From Chromohalobacter sp. 11-W (GTDB lineage Bacteria > Pseudomonadota > Gammaproteobacteria > Pseudomonadales > Halomonadaceae): a stretch of DNA of 64,000 nt. Each line of letters begins with the position of its first letter. Positions within the stretch are counted from its first letter, which is position 1. Below are positions 52,050 through 60,223 of this stretch, one piece after another. Below the pieces are notes generated by a model, which worked only from the letters and a program-made list of their open reading frames with translations, ran no database searches and had not been told where the DNA came from. The DNA lies in contig NZ_JARANZ010000003.1 in assembly GCF_029889905.1 (NCBI RefSeq), positions 124,001-188,000 of the forward strand, in the 5' to 3' direction. The translations under genes and the position numbers were made by a program.

Positions 52050-53603
52050 ATGTCCTTTGGTCTATTTTCCCTGTTCCCTCCGTTGCTCGCGATCATACTG
52101 GCGCTGGTGACCCGCAACGTGATTCCCGCGTTATTCTGTGGGGTCTGGCTGGGGGCGACGATGCTCAGTGGTGGCAATCCGGCAACCGGGCTCTACGATA
52201 GCTTCGCGGATTTCATCATCCCAAGCGTGGGCGATGAGTGGAGCGCCACTGTCCTTATCTACTGCGGCCTGTTCGGGGTGCTGATCACCGTGCTGCAGCG
52301 AACCGGCGGCGCCCATGCCATCGCCCGCGCCATTTCCTCGAAGGTGGCCTCGCCGCGCGGAGCCCAAGGCGCCACCCTGGGTTTCGGGGTACTGATCTTC
52401 TTCGAGGACTATTTCAACGCATTGACGGTGGGGAGTGTCATGCGGCCGATCACCGACCGCATGCGTGTCTCGCGAGAAAAACTCGCCTACATCGTCGATT
52501 CGACCTCGGCGCCAATGTGCCTGCTGGGGCCCGTATCCACCTGGGTGGTGTTCGTCATGGGGCTGATCGGCACCCAGCTTGGCGAGATGGGCATGACGGG
52601 CTCTGAGTATCTGATATACCTGTCGTCGATCCCGCTCAATTTCTATGCTTGGCTGGCGCTGCTGTTGATTCTGGTGATCGTCGTTACCCAATCGGATTTC
52701 GGCCCCATGGCCAAGGCCGAGCAGCGCGCACGGGTGAGTGGCAAGCTGTTGGCGGATGGCGCCCAACCGCCTTCCGATCGCGAAGCGACCGAGATGCTGG
52801 GCGTTGCCGAAGAGAGCTCACGCAAGCGCAACATGCTCGTGCCGATCCTGGTGCTGGTGGGGATGATTCCGCCCCTGTTCCTGTGGACCGGCAACTTCCC
52901 CGAGAACGACCTGATCACGGCGATGGGAGAAGCCGAGGGCGGCCTGTCAATCCTGATCGCGACCTTCCTGGCGGTCAGCGTAGCGCTGGGCATGGGACTG
53001 CAACAGCGGCTGTTCGATTTTCGCGAAGCGATGGATCTGGTGGTCACCGGCATCAAGAGCATGACGCTGGTTTACATCATTCTCACCCTGGCCTGGTCGA
53101 TCGGTAGCGTGACCTCACAGCTGGGCACTGCAGATTACCTGGTCACGCTGGCACAGGCCGGCATCGCGCCGAGCCTGATTCCCGTATTGCTGTTCTTGAT
53201 CGCTTCGCTCGTCGCGTTCACCACCGGCACCTCTTATGGCACCTTCGCGATCATGATTCCCATCGCCATGCCGGTGGCTGCTGCAATGGACATGTCGTTA
53301 TCGTTGGCCATTGCCGCTGTGCTCAGCGGCGGTATCTTCGGCGATCATTGCTCGCCGATTTCGGATACCACCATCCTCTCCTCGGCCGGCTCTTCGTGTG
53401 ACCACATCGACCACGTACGGACCCAATTACCCTATGCAATGAGCGCAGGAACATCCGGCATCATCGCCTTCTTCGTCGCCGGGCTGACGGACTCAGCCTG
53501 GATAGGGGGACTCAGCGGGGTGGCCGCACTGTTTACGGTGGTGCTTGTATTGCGTTGGGCATGGGGCCCGAAAGCATCTGCACAGTACGACTCAGCTAGC
53601 TGA
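52050..53603 (+). CDS. NhaC-family Na+/H+ antiporter-type transporter
   Basis: The 517-residue protein has about twelve membrane helices and the NhaC-type motifs SFGLFSLFPPLLAIILALVT, LIFFEDYFNALTVGSVMRP, FTTGTSYGTFAIMIP and SGGIFGDHCSPISDTTILSS. Members exchange Na+ for H+ or carry malate/lactate or amino acids with Na+, and a marine or halophilic host would have use for sodium export. It has a GGAG site and a terminator of its own, and is flanked by the yicC 3' end and a degraded copy of that end. Confidence 0.85.
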   Translation: MSFGLFSLFPPLLAIILALVTRNVIPALFCGVWLGATMLSGGNPATGLYDSFADFIIPSVGDEWSATVLIYCGLFGVLITVLQRTGGAHAIARAISSKVASPRGAQGATLGFGVLIFFEDYFNALTVGSVMRPITDRMRVSREKLAYIVDSTSAPMCLLGPVSTWVVFVMGLIGTQLGEMGMTGSEYLIYLSSIPLNFYAWLALLLILVIVVTQSDFGPMAKAEQRARVSGKLLADGAQPPSDREATEMLGVAEESSRKRNMLVPILVLVGMIPPLFLWTGNFPENDLITAMGEAEGGLSILIATFLAVSVALGMGLQQRLFDFREAMDLVVTGIKSMTLVYIILTLAWSIGSVTSQLGTADYLVTLAQAGIAPSLIPVLLFLIASLVAFTTGTSYGTFAIMIPIAMPVAAAMDMSLSLAIAAVLSGGIFGDHCSPISDTTILSSAGSSCDHIDHVRTQLPYAMSAGTSGIIAFFVAGLTDSAWIGGLSGVAALFTVVLVLRWAWGPKASAQYDSAS

Positions 53604-53616
53604 CAATGACCCGGCA

Positions 53617-53638
53617 GGCGGGGGCCTTCTCCCCCGCC
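53617..53638 (+). terminator. Hairpin after the NhaC-type gene
   Basis: GGCGGGGG pairs with CCCCCGCC across a six-base loop, 13 bases past the stop. It is a strong GC stem but lacks a long T run. Confidence 0.65.
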
Positions 53639-53767
53639 TCGCATATCATTGAACTCTGAAACGCCGGTACGGATCCGTATCAGCGTTTCCTGCCTCTTAT
53701 GGTCGGCAACCTCCACATGGGGCGCAGCACAGCCCGCTGCCGGAGCAGCGCTTGCCGGCATTCGCAA

Positions 53768-53985
53768 TCTGATCGCCGAGGAGCTCGACCATCTCGATCT
53801 CCACATGGCCGAGGTCGAGCGTCAGCTCAAGCAAAAAGGTCCCATCGGCCGTCGCCCCCGACTTCCTGATGCAAGAACTCAATCGCGAAGCCAACCCCCT
53901 CACCTCAAATCCCATCGTCGCCGACGTCACCCACTGGGTGGTCGAGCTGAAGGTGTTAATTGAGCAGATGCGGCATACCGAGTGA
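53768..53985 (+). pseudogene. Degenerate fragment of the yicC 3' end
   Basis: This stretch aligns with yicC 51721-51947 at roughly 80 percent identity by eye, including GTCAGCTCA.GCAAAAAGGTCCC and CTTCCTGATGCAAGAACTCAA. It is broken by a one-base insertion (GTCGCCCCCGAC against CGCCTCGAC) and shortened near the end, but keeps the terminal GAGTGA. No start codon or ribosome site is present. It is a non-coding remnant of a duplication. Confidence 0.85.
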
Positions 53986-54118
53986 TTGACCGAATATAAG
54001 TTGACTTTGAAAGCCAGCTTAACCACAATTTGTGGCAAATGGACTGGGAGTGCCCGGTCGGCGTCTAAACCTCGGTGAGCTTCATCGGGGTTTTTCGCTA
54101 TCTGGATGGCGCAAAACA

Positions 54119-54913
54119 TTACGGCAAATGCTTTAACCCCCACTGATCGTAGCCATCCCCTACCGCCTGTCGCCCGCCCTCACAATAAAACTTGCGCTTG
54201 AGCACATCGAACGCCTGATTGGGCTGCGCCGGGTTGAGCACATGCCGCCCGATAGGTCGTGCTACCAGATCTGCCAGCTGTAGCCCTGCCGAATTGCTAG
54301 CTTTCGCGGCCATTCGAATGCTGAACGGCAGGTCACGCTGATACTTGTTGTCGCCATCGCAAATACGGCGAAACTCCAGCTCAAGTTCATCATCTTCCTT
54401 CGCACCCCGCTTCTCGACGATGACATGCGTGACGAGTTCCTCCTGAGCTTTCTCTTTGACGAAATCAAATAGTGTCTCTAAACAATGTCGAAGTGCCAGG
54501 TGATATGGGTTATCTAGTTCATCACGACTGCTCAGTCGATGCTTCTCTATCACGCAGGAGGCAAGGATAAAGTTGCTGTCGTCGATCAGCGTACTCAGCC
54601 GTCCCATGAACGCCTGCTTGTCGGCTCTATCCTTGAACAGCCTAAAGTCGCCCTTTTCCTTACGAATTTCATGTTCATGCAGGATCACGAGGTCATGGCC
54701 GAAGTAATCGAATTTTAACTTTTGTAGCGACGGTACGACTCTCGTCAAGTAATGCCCCTTATAGAAAATACAGAAGGCGAGTACGAAAACAGGGTAATTG
54801 GGGTCGATATTAACAAGACCATGATCGCCGCTTTCGTCGACATATACCACGAAGTCACTGAACCCACGCTCATTGCCGATAGCAGGGGTTACTACCCCAT
54901 CGGATATTTTCAT
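54119..54913 (-). CDS. DUF3800 protein, last gene of the restriction island
   Basis: The 264-residue protein has the DUF3800 signature FVVYVDESGDHG (about residues 20-31), a central charged block THVIVEKRGAKEDDELELEF and the C-terminal GLQLADLVARPIGRHV. The spaced acidic residues (Asp-Glu, Glu, Asp) suggest an RNase H-like nuclease fold, which is an inference. Family members turn up in defence islands and phages. Three ATGs stand in a row; the one at 54913 is 8 bases from a GAGGGG site. It is directly downstream of the YgjP gene and overlaps its stop region, so it is part of the hsd operon. Confidence 0.75.
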   Translation of the reverse strand: MKISDGVVTPAIGNERGFSDFVVYVDESGDHGLVNIDPNYPVFVLAFCIFYKGHYLTRVVPSLQKLKFDYFGHDLVILHEHEIRKEKGDFRLFKDRADKQAFMGRLSTLIDDSNFILASCVIEKHRLSSRDELDNPYHLALRHCLETLFDFVKEKAQEELVTHVIVEKRGAKEDDELELEFRRICDGDNKYQRDLPFSIRMAAKASNSAGLQLADLVARPIGRHVLNPAQPNQAFDVLKRKFYCEGGRQAVGDGYDQWGLKHLP

Positions 54914-54915
54914 CA

Positions 54916-55608
54916 TCATATCCCCTCGACATCCATACCGTGTTCGGCCAGCCACTGTTTACGGTTCTCGTAATCCGGCATGGCGCGCTCAAGACGCAAC
55001 CAGAACGTCTCCGAGTGATTGGGTTCATGCAGATGCACCAGCTCATGCACCACTACGTATTCGGCGATACGGGCAGGGAGCAGCATGGTTTTCCAGTGAA
55101 AGTAGAGCATGTCCCCCTTGCCGCAGGAGCCCCAGCGATAGCCAAGATCCTGCACTTTGATACCGGCGGGCTCGACCTCCAGCCGCGCGGCAAACATCCG
55201 TACACGCTGCCAGAGCCACTGTTTACCACGCTCGCTGTACCAGCGGATGAAATGATGCCGGGCATCCGGCCGCGCGTCCCGGCGTAAATGAAAGCGCCCA
55301 TGATGCCACTGGAGCGCGGCCTCCTGCTCATCGACCAGATTCAACCGATGATGACGTCCGAGATACAGAAAACCTTCGCCCTGAACGTAGCGCTTCTGAC
55401 GAATCTGCTTCTGCATCAGCGCCTTTTCGGCTAGTTTCTGGTAAACCCACGCCTGCTTGCGACGCACGAAGGCTTCCAGCGTCGGCATCCCGACTCCCGG
55501 TGGCGTGCTCAACACCAGCGACTGGTCGCGTTCGACGGTCAGTCGTAGCGTCCTGCGCCGCGTGCTTTCGCGCACGATGATGCTCAAGTCGTCCACCTTG
55601 AGCGTCAT
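54916..55608 (-). CDS. YgjP/SprT-type zinc metallopeptidase
   Basis: The 230-residue protein has the DUF45/YgjP pattern: a beta-rich N-terminal part, GYRWGSCGKGDMLYFHWKT, and the zinc motif VVHELVHLHEPNHSETFW with HELVH at 188-192 and a third His at 198. Similar genes often follow hsdR in type I restriction loci, although their role there is not established. Its ATG overlaps the hsdR stop by four bases, so it is translationally coupled. Confidence 0.85.
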   Translation of the reverse strand: MTLKVDDLSIIVRESTRRRTLRLTVERDQSLVLSTPPGVGMPTLEAFVRRKQAWVYQKLAEKALMQKQIRQKRYVQGEGFLYLGRHHRLNLVDEQEAALQWHHGRFHLRRDARPDARHHFIRWYSERGKQWLWQRVRMFAARLEVEPAGIKVQDLGYRWGSCGKGDMLYFHWKTMLLPARIAEYVVVHELVHLHEPNHSETFWLRLERAMPDYENRKQWLAEHGMDVEGI

Positions 55609-58600
55609 GGCTGTTGCTCCAGCTTGTAACTGTTCGCCCTGGCGAGATCGCGCAGCTTATCCACCAGTGGCTCAATCTGATCGGTTTCCAGCAGGTCACT
55701 ATCGACGATGCGCTCAAACAACGCCTGTTCCAGTTCTTCCTGCATCGGCCGGCGATGGGGCTCCCAGAAACTCGGCGTTTTCACTTCATGGCTGATGTGC
55801 TCGACAAGATGCTCGGTAAGCGCAATCAGGTCCGACTGTGTTGTCAGATCCGGCTGAGACTTGCCACATTTTGCCTCGCGCAGCATGCGGTAAAAGGGCA
55901 GGTAGCTCTCGGGCACATCGGGCAGCCCCTCCTCGTGATGGGTGCTGCCGCTTTTGACCTCATCGATGATCGACTGCAGCGCTTCGATCATCGCATCCCA
56001 CTGCCCTGCGAGACCGTCCAGAATCTCCTTCAGCCGCTCGCTAAGCCCGGCGTAATAGACCGGGTCTTCATCCAGCTTTTCGCTGACGTGGCTGCGAATG
56101 GCATGCTCCATTTCCGAGGCTACGGCTTTCTTCGCTTTCTCGGCATCCTCAGCGTCGTCGACGCCGTAATGGGCCACCTGCTCGCGCACCTGATCAAGTT
56201 GCTGATTGAACTGAGTGTCCGTCAACGTGACCGGGGCAATTTTGGGATCAATGCCCAGCGAGATCACGTGATCGTCGATCAAACGACGCACCTTGGCGCC
56301 GACATCTTTGCCCAGCACGGTGCTGTCGCGGTAGCGACGGCGGGCCTGGGCGTAGATCATCGCCAGTGCCTTGGCATCGGCGGTAAAAGGCAGCGCCTCT
56401 GGGCGTGGCAGCACCGTATCAAGGCTTTGCATGAAGGCCTTCACCTTGACGCCGAACTCCTGGCGCATCCGCTCGCTGTCCAGCGCCTGGACGCAAGCCT
56501 CTATATCGTTCAGGTCCTCGATACCACGCGAACGCAGCACGTCCACCGCTCGCAGATGGCGATCGCGTAGCGCCGGAATCTCGTCCTTCAAGCTGCGCAG
56601 GGCGCCGTCGACATCCTCGTCGCTGTAGGCCGCCAGCGCCGCCTTGAGGTGATTGGCAACGCCGAAATAATCCACCACGATGCCCACCGACTTGCCAAAG
56701 CCGGTACGGTTGACGCGAGCGATGGTCTGCAGAAGCTCAGCCTCGCGGATCGAGCGGTCGAGATACATCGCCCCCTCGATGGGCGCATCGAAGCCGGTCA
56801 GCAGCATCGATTTGACGATCAAAAACGCCAGCGGGTCAGTATTTGCCGTCTGGCCGTCCTTCGGCAGCAAGGGTTTCTTGAAGCGCGCGATGGCCTCGTC
56901 CTGACGGGCGCGATCGGTGTGCTCCTGCCACTCGCTGCCGTCGTTATTGCTACCAGAGACGATCGTCGCGAACTCCAGCCGCGCCAGAAGCTCACGATAG
57001 CGCCACGTCTGTACTCGCGCCTGTACCCTGGGCGACTTTCTCGAGAGCGCCTCATCGTCCAGCGCCTTCATCTCTGGGCTGAGCTGGTGGGCATCGTCAA
57101 GCAGTTCATTACGGGAATGCTCGAATGCTGCCTTGTAGCGCACCGCCGCCAAGCGGCTGTAGCCCACCACCTGCGCTTTGAAACCATTGGGCAGAATGTG
57201 GGTAACGTAATGGCGCAGCATGTCCCGCGCCTTCTCTTCGATGAGCTGTGTCGCTTCCAGCACATTGCCTTTGGTGGCGTACTTGCGTTTGATCGCCTCC
57301 AGCTCGTCGTCGCTGCGCTCGGCAAAGAAATCCTCGAACAGCTCGTCGAGGCTGCTGCCATCCTTCACCGCGCCCTGAGCCGTCCGCCCTTCGTAAAGCA
57401 CCGGCACGGTGGCGCCATCCGCTTCGGATTCACGGATGGTGTACTTGTCGATGAATTCGCCGAAGATCTCGTGGGTGCGCTTCTTCTCGCCCATGATGAT
57501 CGGCGTGCCGGTAAAGCCGATGCGCGCGCAGTTGGGCAAGCCCGCCTGCAGGTTGGCGTGCAGGTCGCCCGCTTGGGTGCGGTGAGCTTCATCCACCATC
57601 ACCAGAATGTCTTGGCTGGTGTTGAGCTGCTCGAAGTCGCTGGCATTGGCCTTGCCCTCGGCGTCGCGGTATTTCTGAATCATCGCGAACACCAGCCCCG
57701 GCCCTTCCTGCCGCAGGATCTTCTTGAGCGAGGTAGCGTTATTGGCCACATGCACCAGATCGCCGCTCAGAGTGGCCGTAGCGGCGAGCTGCTTTTGCAG
57801 ATCGGTACGGTCGGTGACGATGACGATCTTGAAGCGGCGCAGCGTCGGGTCGGTGCGCATGCGGCGCACCAGAAACATCATGGTCAGCGACTTGCCCGAG
57901 CCCTGGGTGTGCCAGATGATACCGCCGCGACGGTCGTGCTCACCGTCCTCGATTCGCGTCTTACCATGCTTGAGCCGGTCAATGGCCTTCACCACCCCGC
58001 GATACTGCTGGTAGCGGCACACCCGCTTGAGGGTCTGCCCGCCACTGGTCATGAACAGCGTAAAATGGCGCACGATATCCAACAGATTGGCAGGCGCAAG
58101 TATGCCCGTTACGGTGCGCTGCTGGGCCGAAAGCGTGGAGACACCAAGCGACTCGGCCATGTCCGTCTCGCGCTGGTGCGGGTTCTCCGCACTCGCCACC
58201 GTTTTCCAAGGCAGATAATGGCTGGCGCCGGCGCCGATGGTGCCCACCCGGCAGTCGTCGAAGCAGGTGGCGATCAAGAGCTGATTGGTATTGAACAGCG
58301 CCGGCGCGCCTTCGTGGTCGCCTGCCTCACCGCTGGCGAAGCGCTGGTCGCTGTAGCGGCGCAGTTGATCAATGGCCTCCGCCATCGGCTCGGCCAGATT
58401 CGGACTCTTGCACTCGATCACCACCAGCGGAATGCCATTCACCAGCAGCACCAAGTCGGGGACGATATGCTGCTTGGCGGTGTCATGCCCCGGAGGGCAC
58501 TTCACCTTGTACTGGTTGATGACCGTAAACTGATTGTTGGCCGGCACGTCCCAATCGATATAGCGGATCGAGCGCGAACGGCCGCCGTCCCAGTCCGGCA

Positions 58601-58925
58601 GCCCATCGACCACGATGCCTTCGGTGAGCAACTCGGTGGCAATACGGTTGGCCTCGATCAGCCCCGGCGCGGCAATGCGCGTCAGCGCCGACACCGCCGT
58701 GCTGATTCGCTCATCGTCCAGCCACTCGGCGCGGCTGCCGTCCGACAGCGCGCGGGTGTTGATCGCCCGAAGCCGCTCACGCAGCACCTCGCGCTGCACC
58801 ACCTCGGCAAAACTCTCGCGCCCGGTGGCGGCCGGGTTATCCAGGCTACCCTTGATATAGGTCCAGCCCATCGCTTCGAGCTGCACAATCAACGGCTGTT
58901 CGCTCAGTTGCCACTCCGGCCCCAT
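55605..58925 (-). CDS. hsdR: Type I restriction enzyme, R subunit
   Basis: The 1106-residue protein has an N-terminal PD-(D/E)xK nuclease (Pro156-Asp157 and Glu171-Cys-Lys173 in VIECKSPNL), then two RecA-like motor domains: Walker A TQGSGKSLTMMF near 343, DEAH in VMVDEAHRTQ near 445, TGTPI, and the C-terminal RVNRTGFGKSVG motif VI. A helical C-terminal domain binds the methylase core. It translocates DNA and cuts at collision when the site is unmethylated. AAGGAG precedes the ATG. All motor and nuclease motifs look intact, so restriction is probably active. Confidence 0.93.
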   Translation of the reverse strand: MGPEWQLSEQPLIVQLEAMGWTYIKGSLDNPAATGRESFAEVVQREVLRERLRAINTRALSDGSRAEWLDDERISTAVSALTRIAAPGLIEANRIATELLTEGIVVDGLPDWDGGRSRSIRYIDWDVPANNQFTVINQYKVKCPPGHDTAKQHIVPDLVLLVNGIPLVVIECKSPNLAEPMAEAIDQLRRYSDQRFASGEAGDHEGAPALFNTNQLLIATCFDDCRVGTIGAGASHYLPWKTVASAENPHQRETDMAESLGVSTLSAQQRTVTGILAPANLLDIVRHFTLFMTSGGQTLKRVCRYQQYRGVVKAIDRLKHGKTRIEDGEHDRRGGIIWHTQGSGKSLTMMFLVRRMRTDPTLRRFKIVIVTDRTDLQKQLAATATLSGDLVHVANNATSLKKILRQEGPGLVFAMIQKYRDAEGKANASDFEQLNTSQDILVMVDEAHRTQAGDLHANLQAGLPNCARIGFTGTPIIMGEKKRTHEIFGEFIDKYTIRESEADGATVPVLYEGRTAQGAVKDGSSLDELFEDFFAERSDDELEAIKRKYATKGNVLEATQLIEEKARDMLRHYVTHILPNGFKAQVVGYSRLAAVRYKAAFEHSRNELLDDAHQLSPEMKALDDEALSRKSPRVQARVQTWRYRELLARLEFATIVSGSNNDGSEWQEHTDRARQDEAIARFKKPLLPKDGQTANTDPLAFLIVKSMLLTGFDAPIEGAMYLDRSIREAELLQTIARVNRTGFGKSVGIVVDYFGVANHLKAALAAYSDEDVDGALRSLKDEIPALRDRHLRAVDVLRSRGIEDLNDIEACVQALDSERMRQEFGVKVKAFMQSLDTVLPRPEALPFTADAKALAMIYAQARRRYRDSTVLGKDVGAKVRRLIDDHVISLGIDPKIAPVTLTDTQFNQQLDQVREQVAHYGVDDAEDAEKAKKAVASEMEHAIRSHVSEKLDEDPVYYAGLSERLKEILDGLAGQWDAMIEALQSIIDEVKSGSTHHEEGLPDVPESYLPFYRMLREAKCGKSQPDLTTQSDLIALTEHLVEHISHEVKTPSFWEPHRRPMQEELEQALFERIVDSDLLETDQIEPLVDKLRDLARANSYKLEQQP

Positions 58926-58945
58926 CCGGCCACTCCTTATTCTGG

Positions 58946-60223
58946 TTAGCTGGCTTGTTTCTCTTGCTCGATCAGCTCGGTGACGCGGACCCTGCCGGTA
59001 AGCAGATCGTCCATCAGGCCGGCTTTTTGTTTTTTAAGCTTTAATACTTCACCTTCAAAATAAGCAAGCTTGTTTTCTATACTTCTATAGCGACACTCAA
59101 TAACTAATTGCTCTTCTTTTAATGGAAGAGGAATAACAACCTTTCGCAAGTTACTCGTATTGATACGCTTCAAGGTCACACCCTGCTCATAACCTCTAAC
59201 CTGCTTCCTAGAAGTCTCTCCGTTTAGAGCAAGCATCAAAAAAGCGTTATGACATTTCTCTTTGGCTCTAACCCGGAAGCAGTCTGCTTTGTTTATGGCG
59301 TTAGGAAGCCGCTTCGGATAAAGGCACGCACGTCCTACAGGATGATTTTGATCGCCTAAGGAGGCAACTAACAAATCACCTGGAATTACTTTATTTCTAA
59401 AAAAAGAGTCAGCGTGCTTAAATGAGATAAAAGCGCGATCAGTATCATCGTACTTACCAACACTTATATTCTGCAAACGAACAACGCGCACACCTTCAAG
59501 CTCTACATAATGTTCAGTTTTTAAATTCGAGCCAAAAGGGCCATCTGATAGAGACTCAACAACATCATTGATGGTGGGAGTGCCCCAATCTTTCGGAATC
59601 CATCCCAACGGCGAGTCCTTATACAACTCCGGCGCCTGCTCGCGGGGCGGGCGTAGCTGGCCGCTGGCGTCGATGCCGCGGGTAAGCAGGTCGTGCAGCA
59701 GGCCCTGCTTGACCTGCTGTAGCTTGGCGATGATGGCCTCGGTCTGGCGGATTTGGGTGTCGAGGATGTCGAGTATCTTGGCGATGGTTTTTTGTTCTGA
59801 AAAATGAGGGACAAAAATGTTTAACTTTTTCAATTGCGCCCAAGACGTTCTGGGCATCTTTGTCCCTACAGCAGTTTTTTCCGCGTATCGAAACACATGC
59901 TCAGACTGAAAAACTCTTGCAGCATATTCTGGCAATACACCTTCGACAGCACGCAGCACTAGAAGATCGGTAGAACAATACCCATCAAAAGGGGCAAGAA
60001 CGCTTTTTCTCAAATTTGGCCGAAGCTTTCCAAAAATAACATCACCCGCTCTGAAAATAGAGTTGGTGCTGATTGACGTACTGGAAGCAGCACACCCCTT
60101 TAAATAACCACTCCCAGAACACAGGTGCTCAAGCCCCACATAGTTAAGAGAGGGATCTTTTACTCCCTCGACTTTATCCGCCACGGGATAAACGATTTCT
60201 CCTAGAGTGCATTCGTTAGACAT
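58946..60223 (-). CDS. hsdS: Type I restriction-modification, specificity subunit
   Basis: The 425-residue protein has two target-recognition domains (about residues 1-130 and 210-350). Each is followed by a conserved helical spacer: [19 protein letters not shown] in the middle and [20 protein letters not shown] near the end. Base composition is mosaic: both recognition domains are A/T-rich, the central spacer GC-rich, which fits domain exchange by recombination. The ATG at 60223 overlaps the hsdM end by 8 bases. The DNA target cannot be read from sequence. Confidence 0.92.
   Translation of the reverse strand: MSNECTLGEIVYPVADKVEGVKDPSLNYVGLEHLCSGSGYLKGCAASSTSISTNSIFRAGDVIFGKLRPNLRKSVLAPFDGYCSTDLLVLRAVEGVLPEYAARVFQSEHVFRYAEKTAVGTKMPRTSWAQLKKLNIFVPHFSEQKTIAKILDILDTQIRQTEAIIAKLQQVKQGLLHDLLTRGIDASGQLRPPREQAPELYKDSPLGWIPKDWGTPTINDVVESLSDGPFGSNLKTEHYVELEGVRVVRLQNISVGKYDDTDRAFISFKHADSFFRNKVIPGDLLVASLGDQNHPVGRACLYPKRLPNAINKADCFRVRAKEKCHNAFLMLALNGETSRKQVRGYEQGVTLKRINTSNLRKVVIPLPLKEEQLVIECRYRSIENKLAYFEGEVLKLKKQKAGLMDDLLTGRVRVTELIEQEKQAS

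Noticed and set aside
53649-53963. A small protein gene downstream of nhaC
   Set aside because: The frame runs through the frameshifted yicC remnant and has no ribosome site.
56649-58949. Long plus-strand open frame (766 codons) opposite hsdR
   Set aside because: It lies wholly antisense to a gene with clear HsdR motifs, has no recognisable domain, and comes from high-GC codon bias. The same holds for long antisense frames at 1674-2603, 20618-21604, 26046-27281 and 49284-50186.
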